Assembly: GCA_016649745.1 (NCBI GenBank) | Contig: JAENXD010000004.1 | Span: forward strand, 1 to 36,490 | Origin: Flavobacteriaceae bacterium | GTDB lineage: Bacteria; Bacteroidota; Bacteroidia; Flavobacteriales; Flavobacteriaceae | Direction: 5' to 3' | DNA: 36,490 bases | Part shown: piece by piece, positions 24,408 to 34,569 of the stretch | Numbering within the stretch: position 1 is the stretch's first letter | Layout: each line of letters begins with the position of its first letter | Notes under the pieces: model-generated | The model's database searches: none | What the model was told of the DNA's origin: nothing | What the model saw: the letters and a program-made list of their open reading frames with translations, nothing else | Program-made: the position numbers and the translations under genes

Positions 24408-24983
24408 TTATTTTATTTTCTCAGGAATCCAAGGGATTTCTTGAGCCTGATTGTCAATTGTCAACTTTCGTGCCAGTACAAATAGATAGTCGGAAAGTCG
24501 ATTTAAATACACTAAAATTTTTGGATTTATGGTACTTTCGTCATTTAACAAGGTCGTTATTCTCTCAGCTCTTCTGCAAATACAACGTGTAATATGACAA
24601 AATGACACGGTTGTATGTCCGCCAGGCAAAATAAAGTGCGACATTGATGGCAAAGATTCGTTCATTTTATCCATTTCATTTTCTAGGAGTTCAATAGATT
24701 CTTCTGTAATTTTCAGAATATTTAAACGCTCTTTTCCGCTTTTTAAGATTTCTTTTTCAGGAGGCGTTGCCAGCATGCTGCCCAAAGTAAATAATTCGTT
24801 TTGAATTTTTAACAGAATTTCAGTGGTATGCGAATCAATTTTTTGATCACGAATTAAGCCAAGATATGAATTTAGCTCATCTACTGTGCCATAGGCTTCT
24901 ATCCTTAAATGATATTTTGGTACCCTTGTTCCTCCAAAAAGAGAAGTTTTGCCTTGATCCCCGGTTTTTGTATAAATTTTCAT
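24408..24983 (-). CDS. Cob(I)alamin adenosyltransferase, PduO/CobO-II type
   Basis: Transfers the adenosyl group from ATP to cob(I)alamin, making coenzyme B12. It has 191 residues in the PduO-type trimeric fold. The N-terminal ATP-binding motif is MKIYTKTGDQGKTSLFGGTR, and the second signature is FILPGGHTTVSFCHITRCICRRAER, of which LPGG and the Arg/Glu in RRAER are the usual ATP and subunit-interface residues. No other cobalamin genes are nearby, so it probably serves salvage of external corrinoids for B12-dependent enzymes elsewhere. The symbol is left empty because naming varies (pduO, cobO, mmaB). Confidence 0.94.
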   Translation of the reverse strand: MKIYTKTGDQGKTSLFGGTRVPKYHLRIEAYGTVDELNSYLGLIRDQKIDSHTTEILLKIQNELFTLGSMLATPPEKEILKSGKERLNILKITEESIELLENEMDKMNESLPSMSHFILPGGHTTVSFCHITRCICRRAERITTLLNDESTINPKILVYLNRLSDYLFVLARKLTIDNQAQEIPWIPEKIK

Positions 24984-25020
24984 CTGTTTAAATTTTATTT
25001 TTTAGCGGTAACAGCTGCTG

Positions 25021-25040
25021 CCTGCCTGCCGGCAGGCAGG
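25021..25040. repeat. GC-rich perfect palindrome
   Basis: A 20-base perfect palindrome built from CCTGCCTGCC and its complement GGCAGGCAGG. It is all G/C but for four A/T bases, in an otherwise AT-rich 232-base gap (24984-25215) that holds no gene. Such CTGCC/GGCAG palindromes recur in Bacteroidota genomes. Confidence 0.8.
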
Positions 25041-25191
25041 TTCGCCAATAATCATTCCTTTGTGTATCAAAATTTGTTATGCTCGTTTTATTTGCTGTTT
25101 TTTATTGATTTTTATTTGTCAAATGGAACGCTTAGCATCATTCTTTTTTCTGTTAGATTATTTTGTCGTAGACGTTTCATATTGCAAATTA

Positions 25192-25213
25192 ACTAATTTT
25201 TATGTAAATTAGT
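25192..25213 (-). terminator. Weak AT-only hairpin after the methyltransferase gene
   Basis: ACTAATTT (25192-25199) and AAATTAGT (25206-25213) form an 8-bp stem just past the stop codon of the minus-strand gene. No G-C core and no long U-run follow, so termination is uncertain. Confidence 0.3.
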
Positions 25214-25215
25214 GA

Positions 25216-25995
25216 TTAAATTCTTATTGTAAAATGTTGTTTTTCTTGTTCCTGTCTAAAAAACACAATTCCCCAAAAAAAAGCATTGATGGTGACGGTG
25301 ACTTTGGGGTGATTTTTTATATCCTTCCAGGCCAGTTGCATTTCTGGTGACCAATTGATATCGTCAAAAATAAATACAGAATCATTATTTGTGGTTTCAA
25401 GGCATTGATTGAAATAATCAAGCGTCGCTTTTTTTTGATGATTTCCGTCGAAATAAATTAAATCGTAATGTTTATTTTTTATAACGGAAGAAAGCGTTTT
25501 GTTAAAGTTGCCAACAACCAATTGAATATTATTTAAGTGATTTGTGTTGAATAGTTCTTTTGCTATTTGCGCAGTATTTTCACAGCCTTCAAGCGTAATA
25601 ATTTCAGCTTCAGGGTTTCCAATACTCAAAACGGAAGTTCCCAATCCAACGGAAGTTCCAATTTCCAGTATATTTTTAGACTTAAAATAATCAATAATCC
25701 GAAGAAGGAGTTTCGCTCTTTTGGTAGCTATTCCGGCAATCTTTGCGATATCAGATACTTTTCGTTCGTTATTTTTAAAAAACGAAGAACCTTTGCCATA
25801 ATCTGTTATTGTGATGTTTTTATGATTAGAATACAACGATTTTCTAATCCGGTTAAACGCGTTCTTTTTTGATGGATTTGTTTTGGTGTTGAAACACTTG
25901 GTCACTAAATCATAAACAAAAGGCGAGTGTACGCCGTGTTGATTTGTTGATGTAAGTAAAAAAGTGATAAATGACCTAATTTTAAACCATTTCAT
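25216..25995 (-). CDS. Class I SAM-dependent methyltransferase (O-methyltransferase-like)
   Basis: A 259-residue protein with a Rossmann-type methyltransferase domain. Motif I is NILEIGTSVGLGTSVLS (about 108-124), the acidic ribose-binding residue is in IITLEGC, and YDLIYFDGNHQKKATLDYF with FIFDDINWSPE matches the metal-binding acidic loop of O-methyltransferase relatives. The N-terminal ITFLLTSTNQHGVHSPFVYDL is typical of a conserved Bacteroidota subgroup. The substrate is unknown. It is divergent from the Wza-like gene across an 88-base gap, so a link to polysaccharide is possible but unsupported. Confidence 0.85.
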   Translation of the reverse strand: MKWFKIRSFITFLLTSTNQHGVHSPFVYDLVTKCFNTKTNPSKKNAFNRIRKSLYSNHKNITITDYGKGSSFFKNNERKVSDIAKIAGIATKRAKLLLRIIDYFKSKNILEIGTSVGLGTSVLSIGNPEAEIITLEGCENTAQIAKELFNTNHLNNIQLVVGNFNKTLSSVIKNKHYDLIYFDGNHQKKATLDYFNQCLETTNNDSVFIFDDINWSPEMQLAWKDIKNHPKVTVTINAFFWGIVFFRQEQEKQHFTIRI

Positions 25996-26054
25996 GACAA
26001 GTCAGTTTTAATGCGAAAATAGTTGAAAAATTATTTTAATACGCTATTTAAAAT

Positions 26055-26062
26055 TATATTTG
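26055..26062 (+). promoter_or_regulatory. Candidate -7 box for the polysaccharide export pair
   Basis: TATATTTG matches TAnnTTTG and lies 22 bases before the start of the Wza-like gene. The -33 element is not clear. Confidence 0.4.
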
Positions 26063-26083
26063 CCTGAGCCTGATTAAATTTTT

Positions 26084-26854
26084 ATGAAGAATTTTTTTTT
26101 ATACGTTGCAGTTTTAAGTCTGCTCTCATCTTGTATTTCAACAAAGCAAATGACCTCTTTTCAGGGCGATCCTGTAAGCAAATCGGAAATTTATAAATTA
26201 AATAATGACCCTTATCGTTTGCAGGTAAATGATATTTTATACATTGATATTAAAGCTGAAAACCAGGAACTCGTAACGCTTTTTAAGAATAATGCTTCAG
26301 GCGACGGTGGTGGAGGAGGACTTTATTTTTCGGGATATACAATTGACAACCACGGGAATATTAGAATTCCTTACATTGGTGAACTCAATGTTTTGGGATT
26401 TACCGAAAAAGAAACCAGGGAAAAAATTGAAGTCGAATTGGGTAATTTTTTAAAGAATCCCGAAAATGTCTTTGTGACAGTTAAATTAGGTGGCATTAAC
26501 TTTATTGTTACCGGAGAAGTAGGCTCTCCCGGCACAAAAAATTTAGCGCAAAATCAAGTTTCTATAATTGATGCCATTGCCAATTCCGGTGAAATTTCCA
26601 CTTTTGGCGACCGTGAAAACGTGCTAATTATCAGAAAAACGCCGGACGGGGTGAAAAAATACAAAGTTAATATGAATGAGATTTCCATATTTGAGTCGGA
26701 AAATTTCTATATTCAGCCCAACGACATTATTTATGTGGCTCCGTTAAAACAAAAATCGTGGGGAATTGGAACTACAGGATTACAAGCATTTACAACAGTT
26801 GTTTCAGTATTGTCATTTTTAATAACCTCTGTTTTATTAGTTAAAAATTTATAA
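26084..26854 (+). CDS. Wza-like polysaccharide export lipoprotein
   Basis: An outer-membrane polysaccharide export protein of the Poly_export/SLBB type. It has 256 residues and the lipoprotein signal MKNFFLYVAVLSLLSSC (cysteine 17). The export domain has YRLQVNDILYIDI and GNIRIPYIGELNVLGFTEKE, followed by an SLBB-like segment (INFIVTGEVGSPGTKNLAQN) and a C-terminal hydrophobic helix (about 232-254, FTTVVSVLSFLITSVLLV). It would form the outer channel that passes capsule or exopolysaccharide chains. It ends 6 bases before the Wzc-like gene, its usual partner. Confidence 0.93.
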   Translation: MKNFFLYVAVLSLLSSCISTKQMTSFQGDPVSKSEIYKLNNDPYRLQVNDILYIDIKAENQELVTLFKNNASGDGGGGGLYFSGYTIDNHGNIRIPYIGELNVLGFTEKETREKIEVELGNFLKNPENVFVTVKLGGINFIVTGEVGSPGTKNLAQNQVSIIDAIANSGEISTFGDRENVLIIRKTPDGVKKYKVNMNEISIFESENFYIQPNDIIYVAPLKQKSWGIGTTGLQAFTTVVSVLSFLITSVLLVKNL

Positions 26855-26860
26855 TATTTT

Positions 26861-29320
26861 ATGGATAATAAATTCAAATTTATTGAAAATCCAAGTGAGC
26901 AAATCTCTAATATTAAAGATTATTTATTTCGAATTTTAGCCAATTGGAAATGGTTTGTGGCAACTATTGCCATTGCATTCGCAATTGCATATTATGTAAA
27001 TATTTCCACCCAAAAGATATACGGATTAAGCACAACGATTGCCGTAAACGAAAAACAAAATCCGCTTTTTTCATCAGGAACCAATATTGCATTTAACTGG
27101 GGAGGCGTAAGTGATAGGGTTGAATCCATCAGAAAGGCGTTAACTTCTAGATCTCATAATGAAAAAGTAATAAGTCGGCTCAATTTTTATATTGAGTATT
27201 TAAAAGAGGGTCGTTTTAGAAGAGAGGACGCTTACGGTGAAACACCATTTACCATAAAATTGCAACCTAACCAATACCAATTGTTGAATACCTTAGTTAA
27301 AATTAATTTTATTGACAATAATCGTTTTGAATTGTCGGTAGATTTTAATGAAAATGCGACTTATAAATTAATTAACTATAAAGACGAGTCGTTTAAAGAT
27401 TTTGAAGAAAATAAAAAACGTTATTCAAAAATATTTTTAATTGATGAATATATAAATCTTCCGTTTTTAAAAGCCCAAATTGAACTTATAAATGAGGTAA
27501 AAGATTTAAAGGGACAATCGTTTTATTTTCAGTTGAGATCTATTGATCAGGCTGCCGGACAATACGGGAATGTGAGGGCAAACGGGCTTACCGGGACTTC
27601 TCTAATAGAATTGTCGTTAACGGGTCCCAACAAAAACAGAATTGTTGATTATTTAAATGAAACCGTCAAAGTTTTGGCTGAACATGAACTGGATGAAAAA
27701 ACAAATTATGCCAGAAGCACCAAAGAATTTATTGATGCTCAGTTTAGAAATACTTCGGACAGTTTAAAATCAATTGAAGACAACATTGGGAAGTTTAAAC
27801 AGGAAAACTCAATTTATCAATTATCTGCTGAAGGAGGTGAAATCTATTCACAAACAGTTAGTCTAGATAAAATGCAAGAGGAGCTGGGCGATAGAATTGT
27901 ATATTTCAATAACTTGGAAAACTACATAAAAACCCATACAAATTTCACGAATATTCCAGCACCCGCAATCATAAATATTGAAGATGGTTCTATTTCCGGA
28001 ATGGTAGGTAAATTAACGGAACTTTCCATAAAAAAGGAAAAATTATCAAAAGAAGTTACCTCAAATCATCCTTCATTAATAGCGGTAAATCAGGAAGTTG
28101 AAACCACAAGAAATGTGTTGCTCGAAAACCTTTCCTCCTTAAGGAATCAAACTAAAATCGCCCTGAATAATAGCAGGAACCGATTAAATACCTATAATTA
28201 CGAGCTGGGCAAACTTCCGAAGAAAGAACAAAAATTATTAAATTATCAACGAAAATACAGTTTAACCGAATCTAATTATGTTTTCTTGATGCAGAAAAGA
28301 TACGAGGCCGATATTGCAATTGCGGCGAGTGTATCAGACATTTCAGTATTGGATACTGCAAAAGATACTGGTCAGGGATCAATTTTGCCAAGAATGCAGT
28401 TTAATTATATGATTGCTTTGCTCTTGGGAACTATTTTTCCGCTTTTTGTGATTATTGCAAAAGAAGTTTTGGATACCCGAATTCACACAACTGAAGAAAT
28501 TGAAAAAATTTCGCCAATACCAATTTTAGGAGTGGTGGGGAATAATGGAGCCAATAGTAATTTAGCCGTTTTTACCAAGCCGAAATCGGGTGTTGCCGAA
28601 TCATTTAGGGCATTGCGTTCAAATATTCAGTTTTTATTTACCAGAAGCACAAGAGATAAATGTAAAACGATTATTGTGACGTCATCCGTTAGCGGAGAAG
28701 GTAAAACTTTTGTTTCAATCAATATGGCCACCGTTTTTGCATTGGGAGGAAAAAAAACAATTTTGGTTGGGTTGGATTTGCGCAAACCAAAAATATTTGA
28801 TGATTTTGAAGTTTCCAATGAAATTGGCGTGGTTAACTATTTAATAGGAGAAGAAAATATTGATGCGATTATCCAAAAGACTAAAATTCCAAATCTTGAT
28901 GTAATTACTGCAGGTCCGGCACCTCCAAATCCTTCAGAATTATTGATTGGTTCCGCAACCGAGGAATTAATTAACAGTTTAAAAGAAAAGTATGATTATA
29001 TTATTTTAGATACGCCGCCTATAGGATTGGTAAGTGACGCAGTAGAGTTGTTGAAATATGCCGATTCAACGCTTTATATTGTTCGACAAAACTATTCTCA
29101 AAAAGGAATGTTTAAAATGATTAATGAAAAATATATTAAAGAAGAAATCTCTAATATTAGTATAGTACTCAACGATTTCACCATGAAATTACGCTATGGA
29201 GGTTATGGCAATGGCTATGGTTACGGCTACGGTTATGGCAAATACGCCAACGGATATGGCGGTGAAGAAGCACCTAAATCATTCCTTCAAAAGATTTTTA
29301 AAAGAAAAGAGGATAGTTAA
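26861..29320 (+). CDS. Wzc-like polysaccharide co-polymerase / BY-type tyrosine kinase
   Basis: An inner-membrane protein of 819 residues that controls polysaccharide chain length and export. It has an N-terminal Wzz-type domain with a membrane helix at about 28-47 and a second at about 512-528 (FNYMIALLLGTIFPLFVII), and coiled periplasmic helices between. The cytoplasmic kinase has Walker A SSVSGEGKTFVS (about 606-617), Walker A' ILVGLDLRKP, Walker B YIILDTPP (Asp about 717), and a C-terminal tyrosine cluster (about 778-801, YGNGYGYGYGYGKYANGYGG) for autophosphorylation. The first Asp of the usual Walker A' (DxDxR) is Gly here. No glycosyltransferases follow; the transcript ends at a strong terminator. 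Confidence 0.95.
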   Translation: MDNKFKFIENPSEQISNIKDYLFRILANWKWFVATIAIAFAIAYYVNISTQKIYGLSTTIAVNEKQNPLFSSGTNIAFNWGGVSDRVESIRKALTSRSHNEKVISRLNFYIEYLKEGRFRREDAYGETPFTIKLQPNQYQLLNTLVKINFIDNNRFELSVDFNENATYKLINYKDESFKDFEENKKRYSKIFLIDEYINLPFLKAQIELINEVKDLKGQSFYFQLRSIDQAAGQYGNVRANGLTGTSLIELSLTGPNKNRIVDYLNETVKVLAEHELDEKTNYARSTKEFIDAQFRNTSDSLKSIEDNIGKFKQENSIYQLSAEGGEIYSQTVSLDKMQEELGDRIVYFNNLENYIKTHTNFTNIPAPAIINIEDGSISGMVGKLTELSIKKEKLSKEVTSNHPSLIAVNQEVETTRNVLLENLSSLRNQTKIALNNSRNRLNTYNYELGKLPKKEQKLLNYQRKYSLTESNYVFLMQKRYEADIAIAASVSDISVLDTAKDTGQGSILPRMQFNYMIALLLGTIFPLFVIIAKEVLDTRIHTTEEIEKISPIPILGVVGNNGANSNLAVFTKPKSGVAESFRALRSNIQFLFTRSTRDKCKTIIVTSSVSGEGKTFVSINMATVFALGGKKTILVGLDLRKPKIFDDFEVSNEIGVVNYLIGEENIDAIIQKTKIPNLDVITAGPAPPNPSELLIGSATEELINSLKEKYDYIILDTPPIGLVSDAVELLKYADSTLYIVRQNYSQKGMFKMINEKYIKEEISNISIVLNDFTMKLRYGGYGNGYGYGYGYGKYANGYGGEEAPKSFLQKIFKRKEDS

Positions 29321-29336
29321 CAGACTATCCTCTTTT
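29305..29336 (+). terminator. Terminator of the polysaccharide export pair
   Basis: AAAAGAGGATAGT (29305-29317) pairs with ACTATCCTCTTTT (29324-29336) around a loop that contains the Wzc stop codon; the T-run continues to 29339. Coding sequence and terminator thus overlap. Confidence 0.88.
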
Positions 29337-29353
29337 TTTAAATCTAAATAATT

Positions 29354-29425
29354 CCCCGACGGCTTTGCCGGGGTTTCCGATTTACCTCTCCTTTGAGAGG
29401 TCGGAACTGCCTTTTCGCAGTTCCG
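29354..29425. repeat. Cluster of three hairpins between convergent genes
   Basis: Three adjacent stems: CCCCG/CGGGG with inner GGC/GCC (29354-29373), ACCTCTC/GAGAGGT (29384-29401), and CGGAACTGC/GCAGTTCCG (29402-29425). The GC content is high for this genome. It is probably an interspersed repeat that may also help end transcription of the minus-strand ABC-F gene. Confidence 0.65.
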
Positions 29426-29450
29426 GGTGAGGCAAAATATTAGCGTATTT

Positions 29451-31082
<1,632 letters not shown>

Positions 31083-31102
31083 TTAAGATTTTAAATTTTT
31101 TG

Positions 31103-31110
31103 CAAAAGTA
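31103..31110 (-). promoter_or_regulatory. Candidate -7 box for the ABC-F gene
   Basis: TACTTTTG on the minus strand, followed by C, fits TAnnTTTG and lies 26 bases before the start codon. No TTG is seen at the -33 spacing. Confidence 0.42.
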
Positions 31111-31219
31111 GTGAATTAGATTTTAAAGAAAATAATAAACCCATAGTTAATTTTTAGTGTTTAAAAGTTTTCCTGCCACATTTAACACCTCATTAACAAG
31201 CAAGCCATCTATATGTGTG

Positions 31220-31227
31220 TATTTTTG
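31220..31227 (+). promoter_or_regulatory. Candidate -7 box for the thioredoxin-fold lipoprotein
   Basis: TATTTTTG fits TAnnTTTG and ends 16 bases before the ATG. The -33 element is not evident. Confidence 0.35.
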
Positions 31228-31243
31228 TTTCAAATAAATTTTC

Positions 31244-32614
31244 ATGAAATATATTACCTATGTCATATTGGTATTTTTAGCAGTTGGTTGTGGAAAAAGC
31301 AATGAGAATGCGGTTACTTATTTTGGAGGTTTAATAATCAATCCAAAATCAAACTTTGTTTTGTTTTTAAAAGATGAGAAAGTTATCGATACTTTGTGGC
31401 TTGATAAAAACAATCGATTTTTAAAGAAGATTCCTATATTGAAGGAAGGTTTTTTTACCTTTAAACACGGAACTGAATTTCAATACATATATTTAGAACC
31501 TTCAGACAGCGTTTTGGTTAGGCTTAATACTTGGGATTTTGATAAATCGCTTGTGTTTAGCGGGAGAGGGAGTGTTAAAAATGAATTTTTAATTAATTTA
31601 TTTTTGCATAATGAGAAAGAGGAAAGGATGATGTACCACTATTTTGATTTAAATGAAAAGGATTTTCAGGCTAAAATTGATTCACTTTCCAAAGCAAGAT
31701 TTGCTGTTTATAATGATTTTTTTGAGAATGAAGGGTCGGTATCAAAAGGATTTGAAAAATTCACAACCATCGCTATTCAATTTCCGTTATTCAGATTAAA
31801 AGAAGTTTACCCATATTATCATAACCTTGAAGAATTTTCAGAAGTTTCCAATACTTTTTACAAATTCAGAAAAGATATTAATTTAAATGAGGAAAATTTA
31901 GTGTCATTTTATCCCTATCAAAACTATGTGGTCAGTTATTTATACAATATAAGTTATCAGCTCAAAGAAAAAAACAGTGCCAAAAATGATATTACGGTGA
32001 ATATTTTAAATGCGGTTAATGAACATATAAAGGCAGAAGGATTTAAAAATATCCTGTTGAAAAGAATTTTAGTCAGCGATTTTTTAAAAAGCAGATCGGC
32101 TTGCCACATTAATGAGGAAGCTTTGAGTATATTTTTGACAAACTGCACCAATAAAGAATATATTGAACAAGTTAATAATTTGGTAAAGGATTGTAATTAT
32201 ATACCATTGAATAAACCGTTTCGCGATTTTGACATTGTTTCCTATAACAACGTTCCTTCAACAATAAATGAGGTTATTAATAATAAAAATGCTGTAGTTT
32301 ACTTTTGGTCAACGGATTATATGTCGTATGATTATTTGGTGAGCCGCATTAGATTCTTAGAGAAAAGGCATCCCGATTTGTTGTTTATAGGCATCAATAT
32401 GAAGACTTCACCACAAGATTCAACGAAAGAATATAACTTAAAATTACCTGACATCAATAACCAATATATGTTGTCTGCAGACAGCTATGCACATAACTAT
32501 TTAAGCAGCAAATATCCACGCACCATTATTATAGACGACGCAGGAATTGTTAAAAATAGATTTACCAATTTAGATTCAAGAACTCTTGATTCAGAATTGA
32601 ATAAATTAAAATAA
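31244..32614 (+). CDS. Lipoprotein with thioredoxin-like C-terminal domain lacking CXXC
   Basis: A 456-residue lipoprotein with signal MKYITYVILVFLAVGC (cysteine 16). An N-terminal beta-rich part (about 25-110, FGGLIINPKSNFVLFLKD) resembles the DUF4369-like domain found before thioredoxin domains in Bacteroidota. A helical middle section follows. The C-terminal about 130 residues look like a TlpA-type thioredoxin fold: AVVYFWSTDYMSYDYLVSRI, then LLFIGINM, and a cis-proline-like strand YPRTIIIDDAGIV. The expected WCxxC is WSTDYMS (near residue 355), so it cannot be a dithiol oxidoreductase. A binding or scaffold role is likely. The family assignment rests on motif layout only. Confidence 0.8.
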   Translation: MKYITYVILVFLAVGCGKSNENAVTYFGGLIINPKSNFVLFLKDEKVIDTLWLDKNNRFLKKIPILKEGFFTFKHGTEFQYIYLEPSDSVLVRLNTWDFDKSLVFSGRGSVKNEFLINLFLHNEKEERMMYHYFDLNEKDFQAKIDSLSKARFAVYNDFFENEGSVSKGFEKFTTIAIQFPLFRLKEVYPYYHNLEEFSEVSNTFYKFRKDINLNEENLVSFYPYQNYVVSYLYNISYQLKEKNSAKNDITVNILNAVNEHIKAEGFKNILLKRILVSDFLKSRSACHINEEALSIFLTNCTNKEYIEQVNNLVKDCNYIPLNKPFRDFDIVSYNNVPSTINEVINNKNAVVYFWSTDYMSYDYLVSRIRFLEKRHPDLLFIGINMKTSPQDSTKEYNLKLPDINNQYMLSADSYAHNYLSSKYPRTIIIDDAGIVKNRFTNLDSRTLDSELNKLK

Positions 32615-32648
32615 ATTGGTATAATGTTATTTGTATACTATTAAAGCG

Positions 32649-32656
32649 TACTTTTG
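32649..32656 (+). promoter_or_regulatory. Candidate -7 box for the DEAD-box helicase gene
   Basis: TACTTTTG followed by CA fits the Bacteroidota -7 consensus. A TTTG lies at 32630-32633, a little closer than the usual spacing. A start near 32663 would give a 5' leader of about 50 bases, reasonable for a cold-responsive helicase mRNA, though that regulation is not shown here. Confidence 0.45.
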
Positions 32657-32711
32657 CACCCGATTTAACCGGTTTATAGATGGGCGTCTGTAGATCACAA
32701 TATTTACAGAA

Positions 32712-34532
32712 ATGACGACATTTAAAGAACTAGGGCTTAACAGCCAAATATTACAAGCATTGACTGATTTAGGGTATGAAACCCCAACTGAAATTCAGTT
32801 AAAAGCAATTCCTCAAGTTTTATCTTCAAAACAAGATTTAAAAGCATTTGCACAAACAGGTACAGGAAAAACCGCAGCATTCAGTTTGCCAATATTGGAA
32901 CAAATTGATGCTAATAGCGGTGATACACAGGCAATTATTTTATCGCCGACACGTGAGTTGGCGATGCAAATTGCCAATAACATCTCCGATTTTTCCAAAC
33001 ATTTAAAAGGTGTTAAAACACTTGCCGTTTATGGGGGTGCCAGTATTGAGGATCAAGTTAGAAAACTAAACAAAGGTGTTCAAATTATTGTTGGAACACC
33101 AGGAAGAACAGTTGATTTAATCAAGAGAAGACAATTAAAACTTGGAAACCTTAAATGGCTTATTTTAGATGAAGCCGATGAGATGTTGAATATGGGTTTT
33201 AAAGATGAATTGGATAAAATTCTTGAAGTTACGCCAAAAGAGAAACAAACATTATTGTTTTCTGCTACGTTTCCAAGAGAAGTTGAAAGCATCGCTAAAA
33301 ACTATTTAAAAAATCCGGTTGAAATTAGTGCCGGAGAAAAAAATAAAGGAACAGATCAGGTGTCACATCAATATTATGTGGTTTCAGAAAGAAACAGATA
33401 TGCTGCCTTAAAAAGAATTGCTGATGTGAATCCGGATATTTACAGCATTATTTTTTGCAGAACGAGAAGAGAAACACAAGAAGTTGCTGATAAATTAATC
33501 AGTGACGGATACAATGTTGATGCACTTCACGGTGATTTATCCCAAGCGCAACGTGACAGCGTAATGGAAAAATTCCGCAATAAAACGTTGCAAATATTGG
33601 TTGCTACAGATGTTGCAGCGAGAGGTTTGGACGTAACGGATTTAACACACGTTATAAACCATAAACTTCCAGACCAGATTGAATCTTACACGCATCGTAG
33701 TGGAAGAACAGGACGTGCCGGAAAAGAAGGAATCTCCATAGCGATTGTTACCAGTAGAGAAAAAAGTAAATTGCATCCGATTGAAAGACTGATAGGTAAA
33801 AAGTTTATCAGTACACCAATTCCTACAGGAAAAGAGATTTGCCAAAATCAATTGTTAAAATTGATTGATAAAGTTCAGGATATTAAAGTTAATGAAACTG
33901 AAATAAGCGATTTCTTACCTTCGATTTATGAGAAATTAAAAGATTTAGATCGTGAAGAATTGATAAAAAGATTTGTTTCTATAGAATTCAATACCTTTTT
34001 ATCCTATTATGAAAATGCACCTGATTTAAATGACAGTGAGCATATGAGAGGTGCTGACAGGAATTCTGATTCAAGAAACAAACGAAGAGATGATGAAAAC
34101 ATGACTCGTTTCTTTATCAATATAGGTAGAAAGGATAAATTAAATCCAGCAAGATTGATTGGTTTAATTAATGATCAAAGAATTGCTAAAAATATTGAAA
34201 TCGGACAAATTGAAATTTTAGACACTTTCTCGTTTTTCGAATTGGATAAAAACTACGAAAAAGAAACGATGAGTGCTTTTGAGGGAAATGATGTTGATTT
34301 TGAAGGCAGAAATGTGAATGTTGAAATTACTACCAAACAACGTACCGGACAAGCAAGAAGCGGAGGCGGTCGTGGAGGAGACAGAGGCCCAAGAAAAAGA
34401 TCTGGTGACGGAGACAGAAAACCAAAAAGTGATTTTAGCGGATTTGGAAGAAAACGTTCCGGTGCTCAGGGATCAACTAGCAAAAGCTCATTTGGATCAG
34501 ATCAAAATCCGAAGAGAAGAAAAAGAATATAA
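32712..34532 (+). CDS. DEAD-box RNA helicase (DeaD/CshA type) with RNA-binding tail
   Basis: An ATP-dependent RNA helicase of 606 residues. Motifs are the Q motif (FKELGLN ... TPTEIQLKAIP), motif I AQTGTGKT (47-54), Ia PTRELA, GG, TPGR, motif II DEAD (153-156), motif III SAT, and in the second RecA fold DVAARGLDV and HRSGRTGRAG. Residues about 470-545 (TRFFINIGRKDKLNPARLIG) form a DbpA-type RNA-binding domain, and the last about 60 residues are a basic Gly/Arg/Ser-rich tail. This layout suits ribosome assembly or RNA turnover factors of the DeaD group. It is a single-gene transcript with its own promoter-like box and a strong terminator. Confidence 0.95.
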   Translation: MTTFKELGLNSQILQALTDLGYETPTEIQLKAIPQVLSSKQDLKAFAQTGTGKTAAFSLPILEQIDANSGDTQAIILSPTRELAMQIANNISDFSKHLKGVKTLAVYGGASIEDQVRKLNKGVQIIVGTPGRTVDLIKRRQLKLGNLKWLILDEADEMLNMGFKDELDKILEVTPKEKQTLLFSATFPREVESIAKNYLKNPVEISAGEKNKGTDQVSHQYYVVSERNRYAALKRIADVNPDIYSIIFCRTRRETQEVADKLISDGYNVDALHGDLSQAQRDSVMEKFRNKTLQILVATDVAARGLDVTDLTHVINHKLPDQIESYTHRSGRTGRAGKEGISIAIVTSREKSKLHPIERLIGKKFISTPIPTGKEICQNQLLKLIDKVQDIKVNETEISDFLPSIYEKLKDLDREELIKRFVSIEFNTFLSYYENAPDLNDSEHMRGADRNSDSRNKRRDDENMTRFFINIGRKDKLNPARLIGLINDQRIAKNIEIGQIEILDTFSFFELDKNYEKETMSAFEGNDVDFEGRNVNVEITTKQRTGQARSGGGRGGDRGPRKRSGDGDRKPKSDFSGFGRKRSGAQGSTSKSSFGSDQNPKRRKRI

Positions 34533-34569
34533 CAATAAAAAAAGCCGCTTTAAGCGGCTTTTTTTATTG
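34533..34569. terminator. Bidirectional terminator shared by convergent genes
   Basis: A perfect palindrome with stem AAAAAAAGCCGCTT / AAGCGGCTTTTTTT and outer CAAT/ATTG. It begins on the helicase stop codon and overlaps the last codons of the convergent dehydrogenase gene, so each gene uses the other arm's T-run. Confidence 0.92.

Noticed and set aside
24909-25196. Plus-strand reading frame of 95 codons near the cobalamin adenosyltransferase
   Set aside because: It starts inside the opposite gene and translates the GC-rich palindrome; no domain or signal is convincing.
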